DNA from: Prochlorococcus sp. AG-347-K18
Lineage (GTDB): Bacteria; Cyanobacteriota; Cyanobacteriia; PCC-6307; Cyanobiaceae
Assembly (NCBI GenBank): GCA_003281365.1
Contig: QCCF01000008.1
Span: 1 to 64,000, forward strand
Direction of reading: 5' to 3'
Length of the DNA: 64,000 bases
Shown here in pieces: positions 40,677-52,249 of the stretch; position 1 is the stretch's first letter, and each line of letters opens with the position of its first letter. The notes beneath the pieces are model-generated. The model saw only the letters and a list, made by a program, of their open reading frames with translations. It had not been told where the DNA came from and did not search any database. The position numbers were made by a program, and so were the translations under genes.

Positions 40677-41830
40677 TAGTTTTCAACCATCCTTCCTTTT
40701 TGTGGAAATAAACCTGTAGGTTTAAATTGTAAAAATATAACAATTAATGCAAATATCATTACTCTAGCCATACTTGTTGTCGCAAAAAAGTTGATTGTGT
40801 TTGATAAAGGTAAAGGCATATCTGGCCATATTGATAAGAGCCTTCCAGCTCCAATTAAATCAGTCATTATTCCTATTCCAAATGAAGCAAGTACAGTTCC
40901 TAATAAATTCCCTACTCCTCCCAGCACTACAACCATAAAACAACCAACTATATAGTTTCCGCCAACATTTGGTCCTACAGATCCTAAAAGAGATACTGCT
41001 ACCCCTGCAACACCTGCTAAGCCAGATCCAATTCCAAAAGTAATTATATCTACTTTTTCAGTAGATATACCAAGGCAATCACTCATTTGTCGGTTCTGAG
41101 TAACTGCTCTTATACGCATACCCCAAGCACTTTGATTTAAAAATAATGTAATTGCTATTACAGAGATTAGAGTAATTACAATTATCATTAACCTTGTTTT
41201 AGGAAATGTAGTGCCAATAATTTCTACTTGACCTCTCATCCACGAGGGTGCTGTTACATCAACGTTACGAGCACTTGCTCTACTAAGTTTGCTTACATAG
41301 GAAGAAATAAGACTACCAGTAAGAACACCAGTTAAAGCAGCAAATATCCAGGAACTAAATTTAAAATATTTGAAATTTACTGATTCTTTTATTTTTGAAG
41401 GAAATGTTGCTGGTAAGAATAAACCAATTAATAGACTAATAACCAGACCGGTACCATAGGCTAAAGGTACACTTCTGACAAATTGTTGAAGAATTAGGCT
41501 TACCCCCCAAGTTGCCAGAAGTGTTTCTAGTGGACTTCCATAAAGCTTTCTTATTATGGTCTTTTCCAGAAGAATGCCAACTACTCCACTAACAATAAAA
41601 GCAAGGAAAATTGAAACTACTATATAAGAATTGTAGAAAGGTTTTAATATAGGTAATTTAAATAATAATTGTGTTACGTATGTAGTGTAAGCTCCAAGCA
41701 TCATAAGTTCTCCATGAGCTAGATTTATTACACCCATAAGACCAAAAACAATTGCTAGACCTAATGCAGCAACAAGTAGTACAGATCCTATTGCAACACC
41801 ATTAAAAAGACTATCGAGAAGTAACTCCAA
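40676..41830 (-). CDS. urtB: urea ABC transporter, permease UrtB
   Basis: FGLMGVINLAHGELMMLGAYTTYV; VVLGGVGNLLGTVLASFGIG. Confidence 0.94.
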   Translation of the reverse strand: MELLLDSLFNGVAIGSVLLVAALGLAIVFGLMGVINLAHGELMMLGAYTTYVTQLLFKLPILKPFYNSYIVVSIFLAFIVSGVVGILLEKTIIRKLYGSPLETLLATWGVSLILQQFVRSVPLAYGTGLVISLLIGLFLPATFPSKIKESVNFKYFKFSSWIFAALTGVLTGSLISSYVSKLSRASARNVDVTAPSWMRGQVEIIGTTFPKTRLMIIVITLISVIAITLFLNQSAWGMRIRAVTQNRQMSDCLGISTEKVDIITFGIGSGLAGVAGVAVSLLGSVGPNVGGNYIVGCFMVVVLGGVGNLLGTVLASFGIGIMTDLIGAGRLLSIWPDMPLPLSNTINFFATTSMARVMIFALIVIFLQFKPTGLFPQKGRMVEN

Positions 41831-41860
41831 TTTAGAAAAAAGAAAATATTTGATTATATA

Positions 41861-41892
41861 AAATAAAAGGAGGTGTTAACCTCCTTTTATTT
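41861..41892 (-). terminator. 13-bp perfect-stem hairpin between urtA and urtB
   Basis: AAATAAAAGGAGG-TGTTAA-CCTCCTTTTATTT. Confidence 0.8.
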
Positions 41893-41914
41893 TGAAGTAT
41901 AGGTTTTAATTAGA

Positions 41915-43192
41915 TTAAAGCTTATACTTTTCTCCCTTGGAAGGATCTGTCCAATCGCATGCAAATCCTTTTGAACTTGGATGCTTTTGGTTCCATGCTT
42001 GAGGAAGAACCACTCCTGTCTCTTCAAGGATCGTAAATCCACCCTCTGCATTAATCTCTCCAATTCTTACTGTTTGAGATAAGTGGTGATTAGGCATAAC
42101 TTCAACAGGACCTTGTGGGGCATCAAACTTTTGTCCAACAAGTGCTTCCCTTACTGCGTTGTCATCAAATGTTCCAGCATCTTCAACTGCCTGTTTCCAT
42201 AAATAAACCATGTTATAGGCTGATTCTTGAGGATCAGCTACAACACGATCAGCTCCCCATCTTTTCTTAAAACTTTTAGCAAATTTCTTAGATGCAGGAG
42301 TATCAATTGACATCATGTAGTTCCAAGCACCGTAGTGACCTTCAAGGAACTCAGGACCAATTGTACTAATCTCTTCTTCAGCAATTGAATAGTTCATTAC
42401 GTAGTAACCACTTGAAGGTGTGATACCCGCGTCTTGAATCTGTTTGAAGAATGCAACGTTTTGGTCACCATTAAGTGTATTAATGATTATTCCACCTTCA
42501 GGAAGAGCCTTTTTGATTTTTGAGATAATTGGAGCAACTTCAGTATTTCCTAATGGAAGGTAATCTTCTCCAACAACTTTACCTCCAAGCTGTTTTACCT
42601 GAGCTTTTGTAATGGTGTTAGAAGTTCTTGGGAAAACATAATCAGAGCCTACGAGGAAGAAATTTCCACCGGCTGCCGGAGAACGCTTATACATGAAATC
42701 TGTAGCGGGCTCTGATTGTTGGTTTGGTGTGGCTCCTGTATAGAAAATGTTGTTAGAACATTCTTGAGCTTCATATTGAATTGGGTAGTAAAGGAAAGCA
42801 TCCTTGGATTCGTAGACTGGTAACATTGCCTTTCTACTAGCAGATGTCCAACCACCAAATACGACAGGAACTCCGTCTTGGTCAATTAGTTTCTTTGATT
42901 TTTCAGCAAAAGTAGGCCAGTCAGATGCACCATCTTCGACTATGTATTCAATTTTGTAGCTCTTACCGCCAACTTTTACTCCACCAGAAGCATTTATCTC
43001 TTCAATAGCCATCTTTTCAGTATCAACAAGAGTTGATTCAGAAATTGCCATCGTTCCAGATAACGAATGCAAAATACCAACGGTTACTGTGTCATCGAAA
43101 CTTCCGGAGGTTCCACCTCCACCGCATGAAGTTGCTGTGACCGCAAGTGAGGCAGTAGCTAATCCTGCCAAAATACGCCTTGAAATTCTCAT
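41915..43192 (-). CDS. urtA: urea ABC transporter, substrate-binding protein UrtA
   Basis: Lipoprotein-like TATSCGGGG, VGILHSLSGTMAISESTLVDTEKMAIEEINASGGV. Confidence 0.95.
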   Translation of the reverse strand: MRISRRILAGLATASLAVTATSCGGGGTSGSFDDTVTVGILHSLSGTMAISESTLVDTEKMAIEEINASGGVKVGGKSYKIEYIVEDGASDWPTFAEKSKKLIDQDGVPVVFGGWTSASRKAMLPVYESKDAFLYYPIQYEAQECSNNIFYTGATPNQQSEPATDFMYKRSPAAGGNFFLVGSDYVFPRTSNTITKAQVKQLGGKVVGEDYLPLGNTEVAPIISKIKKALPEGGIIINTLNGDQNVAFFKQIQDAGITPSSGYYVMNYSIAEEEISTIGPEFLEGHYGAWNYMMSIDTPASKKFAKSFKKRWGADRVVADPQESAYNMVYLWKQAVEDAGTFDDNAVREALVGQKFDAPQGPVEVMPNHHLSQTVRIGEINAEGGFTILEETGVVLPQAWNQKHPSSKGFACDWTDPSKGEKYKL

Positions 43193-43240
43193 GAATTAGG
43201 ATAAATTAGGTAATTGACCCTCATTAGGGGGATAAAGTAA

Positions 43241-43282
43241 AAGTTATTAACGAGTGAGAATTCGTTTTGTATCAGTCGTAAC
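43241..43282 (-). promoter_or_regulatory. NtcA-activated-type promoter of urtA
   Basis: Minus strand GTT-ACGACTGA-TAC-N22-TAACTT; one mismatch to GTAN8TAC-N22-24-TAN3T. Confidence 0.75.
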
Positions 43283-43321
43283 TTTTTGTTGAATCCAATA
43301 TATTTAGTGAACAATTTTTTT

Positions 43322-43933
43322 CTAGTTTCGATTGTTAGGTATATGTGATTCTAAAAATTGAGTTATTTCTTCAACACCTTTGCCAATACTTAAGTTTGTA
43401 AAAAACCAAGGTTTCCCTTTTCTCATAAATTCAGTATCACTTTTCATGGTATTTAAATCTGCACCAACCATATCTGCTAAGTCAATTTTGTTTATTAATA
43501 ATAAATCTGACCTTGTTATCCCTGGCCCCCCTTTTCTAGGAATTTTGTCTCCGGCAGATACATCAATCACATATATTGATAAATCAACAAGTTCTGGACT
43601 GAAACTTGATGCTAAATTATCACCTCCACTTTCTACAAAAACAAAATCTAAAGGATTATATTTATTTTCTAAATCTAAAACTGCATTTTTATTTAAGGAA
43701 CAATCCTCTCTTATTGCTGTATGAGGGCAACCTCCTGTTTCTACACCAATAATCCTTCCTTCTTCCAAAACTTTTTTATTTATTAGAAAGTTAGCATCTT
43801 CTTTGGTGTAAATATCATTGGTCACTACTGCTATCTCATAATTTTTTTTCATGCTTAAGCATAGAGTCTCTATTAATGCAGTTTTTCCTGAACCTACAGG
43901 CCCAGCAACTCCTACTCTCAATTTACTGCTCAT
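43322..43933 (-). CDS. ureG: urease accessory protein UreG
   Basis: [50 protein letters not shown]. Confidence 0.97.
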   Translation of the reverse strand: MSSKLRVGVAGPVGSGKTALIETLCLSMKKNYEIAVVTNDIYTKEDANFLINKKVLEEGRIIGVETGGCPHTAIREDCSLNKNAVLDLENKYNPLDFVFVESGGDNLASSFSPELVDLSIYVIDVSAGDKIPRKGGPGITRSDLLLINKIDLADMVGADLNTMKSDTEFMRKGKPWFFTNLSIGKGVEEITQFLESHIPNNRN

Positions 43934-43936
43934 AAA

Positions 43937-44635
43937 TTAATTTCTAAAAAGTTTTGTATAAAGGTCATTATGATTTTGTTGTGCCATAGCTAAACCTACA
44001 TTGCCAAAATAGATGTCATCAATTTTTTTGTCCATAATTTCATTTGAAACTTTCGATATTATTGCTAATAAATCTCTCTGAATTAATTGTGCTTTTGTTG
44101 AACCAATAGGAATAATCCTTAATGCTGCACTAAGTTGGTTTGCACTCCACGCGTAGAAAAAATTCTCAACCATTTCTAACTTCGTAATCTCAAAACAATA
44201 ACAAGCCCAACTCCACGCTAAAGGCCAGGAATTTTTTTTATTTCTTTTAAATAGATATTCAAATCCAAATTCTTTGGTTAAATCAAATAGAGAATTTGCC
44301 ATTTGAGTTTGTTGTTCTCTCATTTCGACAGAGTCTTTTGATGAGAGGATCCATTTATCCAAACTCAATAGCTTATCTAAATTACTTTTTATATTTTTGC
44401 CGTCATTTAACTCATTGAAAATATCAAAAAAGTCCAATAATAGTTTTGCATCTAGTCTAATCTGGCCAATTTTTAGTTCACTTATGATTAATTCCTTGAC
44501 CGAATTTGAGTCTTTTAAATCTTTAGTAAATAGGTAACTCTCCAATCCCTCCGAATAACAAAATCCTCCAACTGGTAAGTTTGGGCTTATCAATAAATAC
44601 TTTAATAAGTGACTTTTACTCATGACTATGGGCAC
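43937..44635 (-). CDS. ureF: urease accessory protein UreF
   Basis: LISPNLPVGGFCYSEGLE...AALRIIPIGSTKAQLI; position. Confidence 0.94.
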   Translation of the reverse strand: MPIVMSKSHLLKYLLISPNLPVGGFCYSEGLESYLFTKDLKDSNSVKELIISELKIGQIRLDAKLLLDFFDIFNELNDGKNIKSNLDKLLSLDKWILSSKDSVEMREQQTQMANSLFDLTKEFGFEYLFKRNKKNSWPLAWSWACYCFEITKLEMVENFFYAWSANQLSAALRIIPIGSTKAQLIQRDLLAIISKVSNEIMDKKIDDIYFGNVGLAMAQQNHNDLYTKLFRN

Positions 44636-45071
44636 CTCTTTCCGGAAAAAATTTTTTCTGGGTATTTATGATATCAACATTAAAGTTTTTAAGCATATTT
44701 TCAATTACAAAATCGACTTTTGTAAGAAGTATGCCTTCTTCAATTTCCACTTCCACATGCCTATTTCCTAGATGATAAGCAGTTCTAATAAGTTCAATTT
44801 TAGAATTTGAACTTATTTCAATTAAATTTTCTGTTTTGGCAATTATCTCTACATAAAAATTGGACTGATTAGTCGAAAGAATATCTCCATCATTTAATTT
44901 GCCATTTCTAGGTAATTGTAAAATTACTTCTTGATCACAATCAGTTAATCTTTTGCCTCGTAAGTTTTTTCTTTCATCTGAACTTAGGGTAAGTTTTAAA
45001 AATGAACCTAATCGAGGTTTTTCCTTAATCCAATCAGTTACAACTATTTGTTTATTCATTCTCATAAACAA
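44616..45071 (-). CDS. ureE: urease accessory protein UreE
   Basis: AYHLGNRHVEVEIEEG; overlaps ureF start. Confidence 0.92.
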   Translation of the reverse strand: MFMRMNKQIVVTDWIKEKPRLGSFLKLTLSSDERKNLRGKRLTDCDQEVILQLPRNGKLNDGDILSTNQSNFYVEIIAKTENLIEISSNSKIELIRTAYHLGNRHVEVEIEEGILLTKVDFVIENMLKNFNVDIINTQKKFFPERGAHSHE

Positions 45072-45117
45072 AATTTATGGTTACTTTAATTTAGTAATTA
45101 AAGAAAACAATTAATTT

Positions 45118-46023
45118 ATGATTAAAAAAACTTCTTGGGAAGGTAATTGTTTCTTAAATTTTTTCAATAATAAAGCAAGTTTAGGAAATGTTAATAAAAC
45201 AATCTTTAAATCCAAATCAACTTCTCCTTACAAGTTATTAAAGTCTACTCATGATGAGGAGGGCAGATGCATTTTGCCTGTTCTTCATACTGCAGGGGGA
45301 TTGGTAGGAGGAGATTTACTTGAGTTTGAGGTAAATCTTGAAAAAAACTCTAAGGTTTTATTGACTACCTCTTCTGCTCAGAAAGTGTATGGATCAGTTG
45401 GGATATCTAAAGTTAATCCAAAAGGAACTTTTTCAAAGCAAAAAAATCTCATAAAGATTCTTGATAATTCTCATTTGGAATATCTCCCTCAAGAAACGAT
45501 TATCTTTGCAAATGGTTTATATGATCAAAGGTTTGAAGTATCTATTTCAGAAACTTCAAGTTTTTTATTTACTGATTTAATAAGACTTGGAAGATCTTCT
45601 TCTGGAGAGTCCATTGAAAGTGGAGTTTTTAGGTCTAAATTAGAAATCATAAGAAATAATGATTTATATGATGATTGGGAATATGTTGATCAAATTGAAT
45701 TATCTAAAGCAAGTTTTGTGTCTCAGTCAGGCATGGATTACAAGCCCGTTTTTGGTTCATTAATTTGGATTTGTGAAAAAGATTTCTCCAAATCAAAAAT
45801 AAGTAATTTAGTAGGAAATATAAAAAAGATTCTCAATGAAAGCGATAATTATTTATCTACTGGAATTCTTGAAAATGGAATCTCTGTAAGATTTCTGGGA
45901 AGTTCTTCTCAAGATGCTAGGAAATGTTTTTTTTGTATTTGGAAACAAATTAGGTCTGTTTGTGGCTTTTGTGAGCCAAAATATCAAGGTGTGTGGCCTT
46001 TACAAGATTCTATGAATTATTAA
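45118..46023 (+). CDS. ureD: urease accessory protein UreD
   Basis: [37 protein letters not shown]; position upstream of ureA. Confidence 0.95.
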   Translation: MIKKTSWEGNCFLNFFNNKASLGNVNKTIFKSKSTSPYKLLKSTHDEEGRCILPVLHTAGGLVGGDLLEFEVNLEKNSKVLLTTSSAQKVYGSVGISKVNPKGTFSKQKNLIKILDNSHLEYLPQETIIFANGLYDQRFEVSISETSSFLFTDLIRLGRSSSGESIESGVFRSKLEIIRNNDLYDDWEYVDQIELSKASFVSQSGMDYKPVFGSLIWICEKDFSKSKISNLVGNIKKILNESDNYLSTGILENGISVRFLGSSSQDARKCFFCIWKQIRSVCGFCEPKYQGVWPLQDSMNY

Positions 46024-46072
46024 ATATGTTCAGAGAGAACCTTTTTTAAGAATTTATAGATTAATTTTAATT

Positions 46073-46375
46073 ATGCATCTTTCACCTCAAGAAAAGGATA
46101 AATTATTAATTTTTTCTGCTGCTCTATTAGCTGAGAGAAGACTTAATCGAGGTCTGAAGCTCAATTATCCTGAAACAATTGCTTTTTTAAGTTTACAAGT
46201 TCTTGAAGGAGCTAGAGATGGGAAAAGCGTAAGCCAACTAATGTCAGAGGGAACTACCTGGCTTTCAAAATCACAAGTTATGGAGGGCATTCCTGAAATG
46301 GTTGATGAAGTTCAAGTAGAAGCGGTATTCCCTGATGGGACTAAACTAGTTACTATTCACAATCCGATTAATTAG
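46073..46375 (+). CDS. ureA: urease subunit gamma
   Basis: [34 protein letters not shown]. Confidence 0.97.
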   Translation: MHLSPQEKDKLLIFSAALLAERRLNRGLKLNYPETIAFLSLQVLEGARDGKSVSQLMSEGTTWLSKSQVMEGIPEMVDEVQVEAVFPDGTKLVTIHNPIN

Positions 46376-46377
46376 GT

Positions 46378-46698
46378 ATGAGTAATATAATTCCTGGTGA
46401 AATAATTTCTGAACAAGGAGAAATCGAATTGAACCTTGGTAAAGAAATCAAAACAGTAACAGTTTCTAATTCTGGAGATAGACCTGTGCAAGTTGGATCT
46501 CATTATCATTTTTTTGAAGCTAACAAGGCGTTAATTTTTGATCGTGAAATAACATTTGGTATGCGTCTTGATATCCCTGCAGGAACTGCAATTAGATTCG
46601 AACCTGGAGATACAACAGATGTCAAATTAGTTCGATATTCAGGGTTAAGAATTGCATATGGTTTTAATTCATTAGTTAACGGTTCTTTAGACATTTAA
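46378..46698 (+). CDS. ureB: urease subunit beta
   Basis: [16 protein letters not shown]...[20 protein letters not shown]. Confidence 0.97.
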   Translation: MSNIIPGEIISEQGEIELNLGKEIKTVTVSNSGDRPVQVGSHYHFFEANKALIFDREITFGMRLDIPAGTAIRFEPGDTTDVKLVRYSGLRIAYGFNSLVNGSLDI

Positions 46699-46702
46699 TA
46701 TT

Positions 46703-48412
46703 ATGTCCTACAAAATTGATAGAAATACTTACGCTCAAACTTATGGACCCACTACTGGGGATAGAGTAAGACTTGCTGATACTGAACTATTTATTGAAGT
46801 AGAAAAGGATTTAACTACTTACGGAGATGAAGTTAAATTCGGAGGTGGTAAAGTCATTCGAGATGGGATGGGACAGTCTCAAGTGACAAGAGGAGATGGA
46901 GCTGTAGATACTGTAATAACTAATGCTTTGATAGTAGATTGGTGGGGAATAATAAAGGCTGATGTGGGTATAAAAGATGGAAGGATTTTTGAAATTGGTA
47001 AGGCTGGTAATCCTGATATTCAGGATAAAGTTGATATTGTTATTGGTGCCTCAACAGAAGTAATAGCTGGAGAGGGTCATATTCTTACTGCCGGATCAAT
47101 AGATACCCATATTCACTTTATTTGTCCACAACAAATAGAGACAGCACTAGCTTCTGGAATTACAACTATGTTGGGAGGAGGAACTGGGCCTGCTACCGGT
47201 ACAAATGCAACTACCTGTACTCCTGGTTCTTTTCATATTTCTCGAATGCTTCAATCTGCTGAAGCATTTCCTATGAATTTAGGTTTTTTTGGTAAAGGAA
47301 ATTCATCAAATGAGAGGAATCTTATTGACCAAGTTGAAGCTGGTGCCTGTGGATTGAAGCTTCATGAGGATTGGGGAACGACACCATCCACGATAAATTC
47401 ATGTCTAAATGTTGCAGATAAATTTGATGTTCAAGTTTGTATTCATACTGATACCTTAAATGAGGCTGGTTTTGTTGAAGATACTATTAAAGCTATCGCA
47501 GGAAGAACAATTCATACTTTTCATACCGAAGGCGCAGGTGGAGGTCATGCGCCAGATATTATAAAAATTTGTGGAGAAAAAAATGTTCTTCCAAGTAGTA
47601 CAAATCCAACAAGACCATATACGAGGAATACATTAGAAGAACATCTTGACATGCTAATGGTTTGTCATCATTTAGATTCTAAAATTCCAGAGGATATTGC
47701 ATTTGCTGAATCAAGGATCAGAAGAGAAACTATTGCTGCGGAAGATATCTTACACGATATAGGCGCTTTCTCAATTATTGCTAGTGACTCTCAAGCTATG
47801 GGAAGAGTAGGTGAAGTAATAATTAGAACCTTTCAAACTGCACATAAAATGAAAGTACAAAGAGGACCACTAATTGAAGATTCTGATAGGAACGACAACT
47901 ACAGAGTTAAGAGATATATATCTAAAGTCACCATTAACCCTGCAATAGCACATGGCATTAATAAATATGTTGGGTCTATAGAAAAGGATAAAATTGCCGA
48001 CTTGGTATTGTGGAAACCTTCCTTTTTTGCAGTAAAGCCTGAATTAGTTGTTAAAGGAGGATCTATAGTTTGGTCTCAAATGGGTGATGCAAATGCCTCA
48101 ATTCCTACTCCAGGACCCGTTCATGGTAGACCTATGTTTGCAAATTTTGGCAAATCCCTTATTAATAGTTCATTTACCTTTTTAAGTAAAAATTCAATAG
48201 ATCAAAATATTCCTAAAAAGTTGGGATTACAAAAACATTGTATTGCTGTTGAGAACACCAGAAATATTAATAAATTAAATTTAAAACTTAATAATAATCT
48301 TCCAAATATTTCAGTTAATCCACAAACTTACGAAGTTTTTTCCGATGGGGAACTTCTTACTTGTGAACCTCTTGAAGAGGTTCCGATGTCTCAGAGGTAT
48401 TTTTTACTTTAG
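46703..48412 (+). CDS. ureC: urease subunit alpha
   Basis: [58 protein letters not shown]. Confidence 0.98.
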   Translation: MSYKIDRNTYAQTYGPTTGDRVRLADTELFIEVEKDLTTYGDEVKFGGGKVIRDGMGQSQVTRGDGAVDTVITNALIVDWWGIIKADVGIKDGRIFEIGKAGNPDIQDKVDIVIGASTEVIAGEGHILTAGSIDTHIHFICPQQIETALASGITTMLGGGTGPATGTNATTCTPGSFHISRMLQSAEAFPMNLGFFGKGNSSNERNLIDQVEAGACGLKLHEDWGTTPSTINSCLNVADKFDVQVCIHTDTLNEAGFVEDTIKAIAGRTIHTFHTEGAGGGHAPDIIKICGEKNVLPSSTNPTRPYTRNTLEEHLDMLMVCHHLDSKIPEDIAFAESRIRRETIAAEDILHDIGAFSIIASDSQAMGRVGEVIIRTFQTAHKMKVQRGPLIEDSDRNDNYRVKRYISKVTINPAIAHGINKYVGSIEKDKIADLVLWKPSFFAVKPELVVKGGSIVWSQMGDANASIPTPGPVHGRPMFANFGKSLINSSFTFLSKNSIDQNIPKKLGLQKHCIAVENTRNINKLNLKLNNNLPNISVNPQTYEVFSDGELLTCEPLEEVPMSQRYFLL

Positions 48413-49635
48413 AAGTTTTTAATTAATTCTTTTTCACTTAATGTTATGTCTTTTGAACCTGCAATAGCTAAATCTTCTTGCAATTTGTTCTCACAAGATA
48501 ATACTCTTGACCAGCTTGGTAACTGCTGTGTAGTGGGACAAGCTAGGTAATCTTCAGTAGCAGGTCGCAATAGTTTCGCAAATTTTTGTACTGATAATTC
48601 CTCTTCGTGCCTATCGTATGGAAGTTGATTAACAGCCGAATCTAATCCAAATTTTTTTACTCGATCTTCTCCAACTCTTTTATAAAGAACTTCTAATGTT
48701 GCTAGTTGAGTGCTAGTTAAGGTCTCGGCTTGATGCTCCATAAGACCTCTTAAAACACTAGAAAGTATTTCTGTACACATTTTTTGCAATCCTTCTTTTG
48801 AAGAATCTCCAATATTTTTATGTTTATGGTCAAACAATCCTAGGTCAACTTGAGCTATTTTGGAGGTTCTTACGTTTCTATAAACCTCTGATAATAAACC
48901 TATTTCTAAACCCCAGTCGCAAGGTATTCTTAAATTCATAGCAAGATCTCTAGTAAAAGCAAACTCACCAGCTAATGGATATCTGAATGACTGAAGATAT
49001 TGTAAAAATGGGCCCTTCCCAACTAACTGCTCAAGACTTGCTAATAATGGACCTACAAATAATCTTGTTGCTCTACCCTGTAATTGATTTGTTTCTAAGG
49101 ATAACCTACTGTAAAAAGCTTTTACATAAGATATTCCATATGATTCATCTAAAAGTGGAAGTATCATTCTTGAAGGATACAAAGGACTAAAAGTTCTTAT
49201 ATCAGCATCAAAAAGAGCAACAACATCTGATTTTCTAGTAGCAACTCCTAAACCTTGCCAAACTGCCCATCCTTTGCCTGGAGTTCCTAAAAGTTCTAAT
49301 CCATTTTTTTCTTGATTTTTTAAAAGCTCTATGACAGAAGGTGAATTAGTCCATTGTATGTGAACTGGGAATGGCATTGAGTCAAAAAATGATTTTGCGG
49401 CTTTAACTTGCTCAACAGTTTTTGCAGAGAGAGCAATAACTAATTCATTTAAGCCCGTAAGGTTTTTTAAAACTTCTCTTATATCCTTTAATGCTGGGCG
49501 TTCAAATTCTTCATATAGGCAAGGTATCAAGATGCTTGTTGGCCTTTTTTTAAGACTTTTATTTAATTCTTTAAGTAAATCGCTTGTTACTCCATATTCA
49601 TGTATTGTTGTAATTAACCCTTGTTGAAAGTCCAT
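48409..49635 (-). CDS. gpgS: glucosyl-3-phosphoglycerate synthase
   Basis: [67 protein letters not shown]-like motifs; neighbours. Confidence 0.88.
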   Translation of the reverse strand: MDFQQGLITTIHEYGVTSDLLKELNKSLKKRPTSILIPCLYEEFERPALKDIREVLKNLTGLNELVIALSAKTVEQVKAAKSFFDSMPFPVHIQWTNSPSVIELLKNQEKNGLELLGTPGKGWAVWQGLGVATRKSDVVALFDADIRTFSPLYPSRMILPLLDESYGISYVKAFYSRLSLETNQLQGRATRLFVGPLLASLEQLVGKGPFLQYLQSFRYPLAGEFAFTRDLAMNLRIPCDWGLEIGLLSEVYRNVRTSKIAQVDLGLFDHKHKNIGDSSKEGLQKMCTEILSSVLRGLMEHQAETLTSTQLATLEVLYKRVGEDRVKKFGLDSAVNQLPYDRHEEELSVQKFAKLLRPATEDYLACPTTQQLPSWSRVLSCENKLQEDLAIAGSKDITLSEKELIKNF

Positions 49636-49685
49636 TTTCTAATTGATGTGCAGAATAGTGTTAATACTTCGATGATTTTTTCAAA

Positions 49686-51446
49686 GTGAAGCAAATTGAT
49701 TCAGAGAAAAAATTAGATAGATTAAAACTCTATAAATTGTTGAAAACAATTTATTCAGATAATACTACAGAAGAAATTAATTTAATTGCAAATCAATTAT
49801 TACAAATTTTAGATGATTTCTCAGAGAAATCTGCTTATGAAGAAATAACTCATGATGAAAGGTGGAATGAATCTCATTCGGTTTTGATAACTTATGCTGA
49901 TAGTATTACCAAAAGTGGTGAGGCAACATTAAAAACTCTTCGGGACTTGTTAAGTAAACATTTTGGTAATCTCGCAAAAGTTCTACATATTCTTCCTTTT
50001 CTGAAATCAACTAGCGATGGAGGTTTTGCAGTTTCAAGTTATGATTCCCTAGAAGAAAAATTTGGTAGCTGGGATGATCTTAAGAATATTTCGAAAAATC
50101 ATATTTTGATGGCAGATTTAGTACTTAACCATGTCTCATCATCACACCCATGGGTTCAACAATTTATTAGAAGCCAAGATCCAGGAATATATAATATTTT
50201 TTCACCTGAACAAGAACTTGATTGGTCAAATGTTGTTAGACCAAGAAGTTCCTCCTTGTTTTCTCAAATAAATACTAAAGATGGCTCAAAAAAAGTTTGG
50301 ACAACCTTTGGTCCAGATCAAATTGATTTGAATTGGCATAATCCAAAAATGATTATTGAGTTCTTAAATTTAATTATTACTTATTTATCCAATGGGATTA
50401 AATGGCTTAGGCTTGACGCTGTAGGCTTTATTTGGAAGGAATCAGGGACAACATGTTTGCATTTGCCAAAAGCACATTTACTCGTAAAAGTTCTAAGAGA
50501 TCTGTTAAATAATGTTCTTGAGGATGGAGTTTTAATAACAGAAACTAATGTTCCTCAGAAGGAAAATTTATCTTATCTAATATCAAATGACGAAGCCCAT
50601 ATGGCATATAATTTCCCTTTGCCTCCTCTTCTTTTAGAAGCAATTATTACTTCAAGAGCTGATATTTTAAACGCATGGATTTTTAATTGGCCAATATTAC
50701 CTGAAGATACTACTCTTTTTAATTTCACCGCATCACATGATGGCGTTGGGTTAAGAGCTCTAGAGGGGCTGATGAATGAGGATAGAATTAAAGATTTATT
50801 AATTAATTGTGAAAAAAGAGGGGGACTAGTGAGTCATAGACGTTTATCAAATGGTGATGATAAACCTTATGAATTGAATATTAGTTGGTGGAGCGCAATG
50901 GAAGACTCTAGCAGAGATTCTAATCGATTCCAGTTTGAGAGATTTATCCTAACTCAATTATTAGTGATGGCACTGAAAGGTGTCCCTGCCTTTTATTTGC
51001 CAGCGCTACTTGCTTCGGAAAATGACATCAAAAGTTTTTCTATGACAGGTCAAAGAAGGGACCTCAACAGAGAAAAATTTAAATTAGATAATCTTTTATC
51101 TGTTTTAAATAATCTTGAATCTAATGCTAATAAAAACTTAAAATACCTAGGAAATGCTATGGATGTCAGGTCTAAATTGAAGCAATTTCATCCTCGTTCG
51201 GAAATGAAATGTTTGTCTAAAGGTAGAAGCGATATCGTTGTAATAAAAAGAGGGAAAGGCTCAGAATCTGTTTTTACAATCCATAATATGACTGATAATA
51301 AAATTAATTATCAATTAAATGACAATGATCTACCAGAAATAATTGATAATAATTTTAATATGCGAGATTTTTTAACAACTTCAAAGTATAACTGGAAAAA
51401 TATTAGTCTTGACCCTTTCCAAGTTATATGGCTTAGTGCTTTATAA
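49686..51446 (+). CDS. GH13 sucrose phosphorylase-family protein, candidate glucosylglycerate phosphorylase (GTG start)
   Basis: ILMADLVLNHVSSSHPW, KWLRLDAVGFIWKE, LITETNVP, NFTASHDGVGLRALEG. Confidence 0.85.
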   Translation: MKQIDSEKKLDRLKLYKLLKTIYSDNTTEEINLIANQLLQILDDFSEKSAYEEITHDERWNESHSVLITYADSITKSGEATLKTLRDLLSKHFGNLAKVLHILPFLKSTSDGGFAVSSYDSLEEKFGSWDDLKNISKNHILMADLVLNHVSSSHPWVQQFIRSQDPGIYNIFSPEQELDWSNVVRPRSSSLFSQINTKDGSKKVWTTFGPDQIDLNWHNPKMIIEFLNLIITYLSNGIKWLRLDAVGFIWKESGTTCLHLPKAHLLVKVLRDLLNNVLEDGVLITETNVPQKENLSYLISNDEAHMAYNFPLPPLLLEAIITSRADILNAWIFNWPILPEDTTLFNFTASHDGVGLRALEGLMNEDRIKDLLINCEKRGGLVSHRRLSNGDDKPYELNISWWSAMEDSSRDSNRFQFERFILTQLLVMALKGVPAFYLPALLASENDIKSFSMTGQRRDLNREKFKLDNLLSVLNNLESNANKNLKYLGNAMDVRSKLKQFHPRSEMKCLSKGRSDIVVIKRGKGSESVFTIHNMTDNKINYQLNDNDLPEIIDNNFNMRDFLTTSKYNWKNISLDPFQVIWLSAL

Positions 51447-51447
51447 A

Positions 51448-52245
51448 ATGATAGAAAATTCTTCTGTATGGGTTGTGAGCGATGTAGATGGCACTCTAAT
51501 GGATCACTCGTATGATTTAACACCTGCCAAGGATACTATAAAAACACTACAAAAACTATCCATACCTATTATTCTTTGTACAAGCAAGACTGCATCTGAA
51601 GTAAAAGTTATTAGAAAGGAATTAAATTTAACTGATCCATATATTGTTGAAAATGGTGCAGCAATACATGGTGAAACTCTTAAAAAGGTTAATGGGAAAA
51701 TTATTCTTGGGAAAAAATACGAATTACTAGAAGAAATCTTAAATTCTATTTCTAAAGAAATTGATTATAAACTTACACCTCTTAATAGTTTGAATGATCA
51801 AGAAGCAACTCAACTCACAGGATTAAAAGGAAACGCATTAAACCTTATGCGTGACAGGCATTGGAGTATGCCTTTTCTAAATCCGCCCAGCAATTTACAA
51901 GAGAAAATTAATATATGCTCTAAAAAATATAATGTTGATATTTTTAAAGGAAATAGAATGAGTCATCTATTATCTAAAAATTCGAATAAAGGAAAAGCCA
52001 TAAATGCTCTTAAAAATTATTCAAATATTCAAAATATTAAAATTATAGGTTTAGGAGATTCTCCAAATGATTTACCTCTATTTTTAAACTCAGATATTAG
52101 GGTAGTGATTCCTGGAGTTGATGGACCAAACTTAAATTTACTTGAACAATTAAAAGATTTGGATTTTACATTAGCTTCTGAACCTAATGGATATGGTTGG
52201 AAAAATGAAATAAATAAATTATTAAATACGCTAGAACTTATTTAA
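51448..52245 (+). CDS. gpgP: glucosyl-/mannosyl-3-phosphoglycerate phosphatase family (HAD)
   Basis: VVSDVDGTLMDHSYDLTPAKDTI, CTSKTASEV, VENGAAIHG, GLGDSPNDLPL; likely start 51448. Confidence 0.88.
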   Translation: MIENSSVWVVSDVDGTLMDHSYDLTPAKDTIKTLQKLSIPIILCTSKTASEVKVIRKELNLTDPYIVENGAAIHGETLKKVNGKIILGKKYELLEEILNSISKEIDYKLTPLNSLNDQEATQLTGLKGNALNLMRDRHWSMPFLNPPSNLQEKINICSKKYNVDIFKGNRMSHLLSKNSNKGKAINALKNYSNIQNIKIIGLGDSPNDLPLFLNSDIRVVIPGVDGPNLNLLEQLKDLDFTLASEPNGYGWKNEINKLLNTLELI

Positions 52246-52249
52246 GAAA

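Noticed and set aside
40249-40719. 156-aa plus-strand ORF opposite urtC
   Set aside because: Long but antisense to conserved permease; no motif
43380-43724. 114-aa plus-strand ORF opposite ureG
   Set aside because: Antisense to ureG, no motif
45072-45117. NtcA site in the ureE-ureD divergent gap
   Set aside because: TAC-N9-GTA-like spacing only; no GTAN8TAC arrangement found
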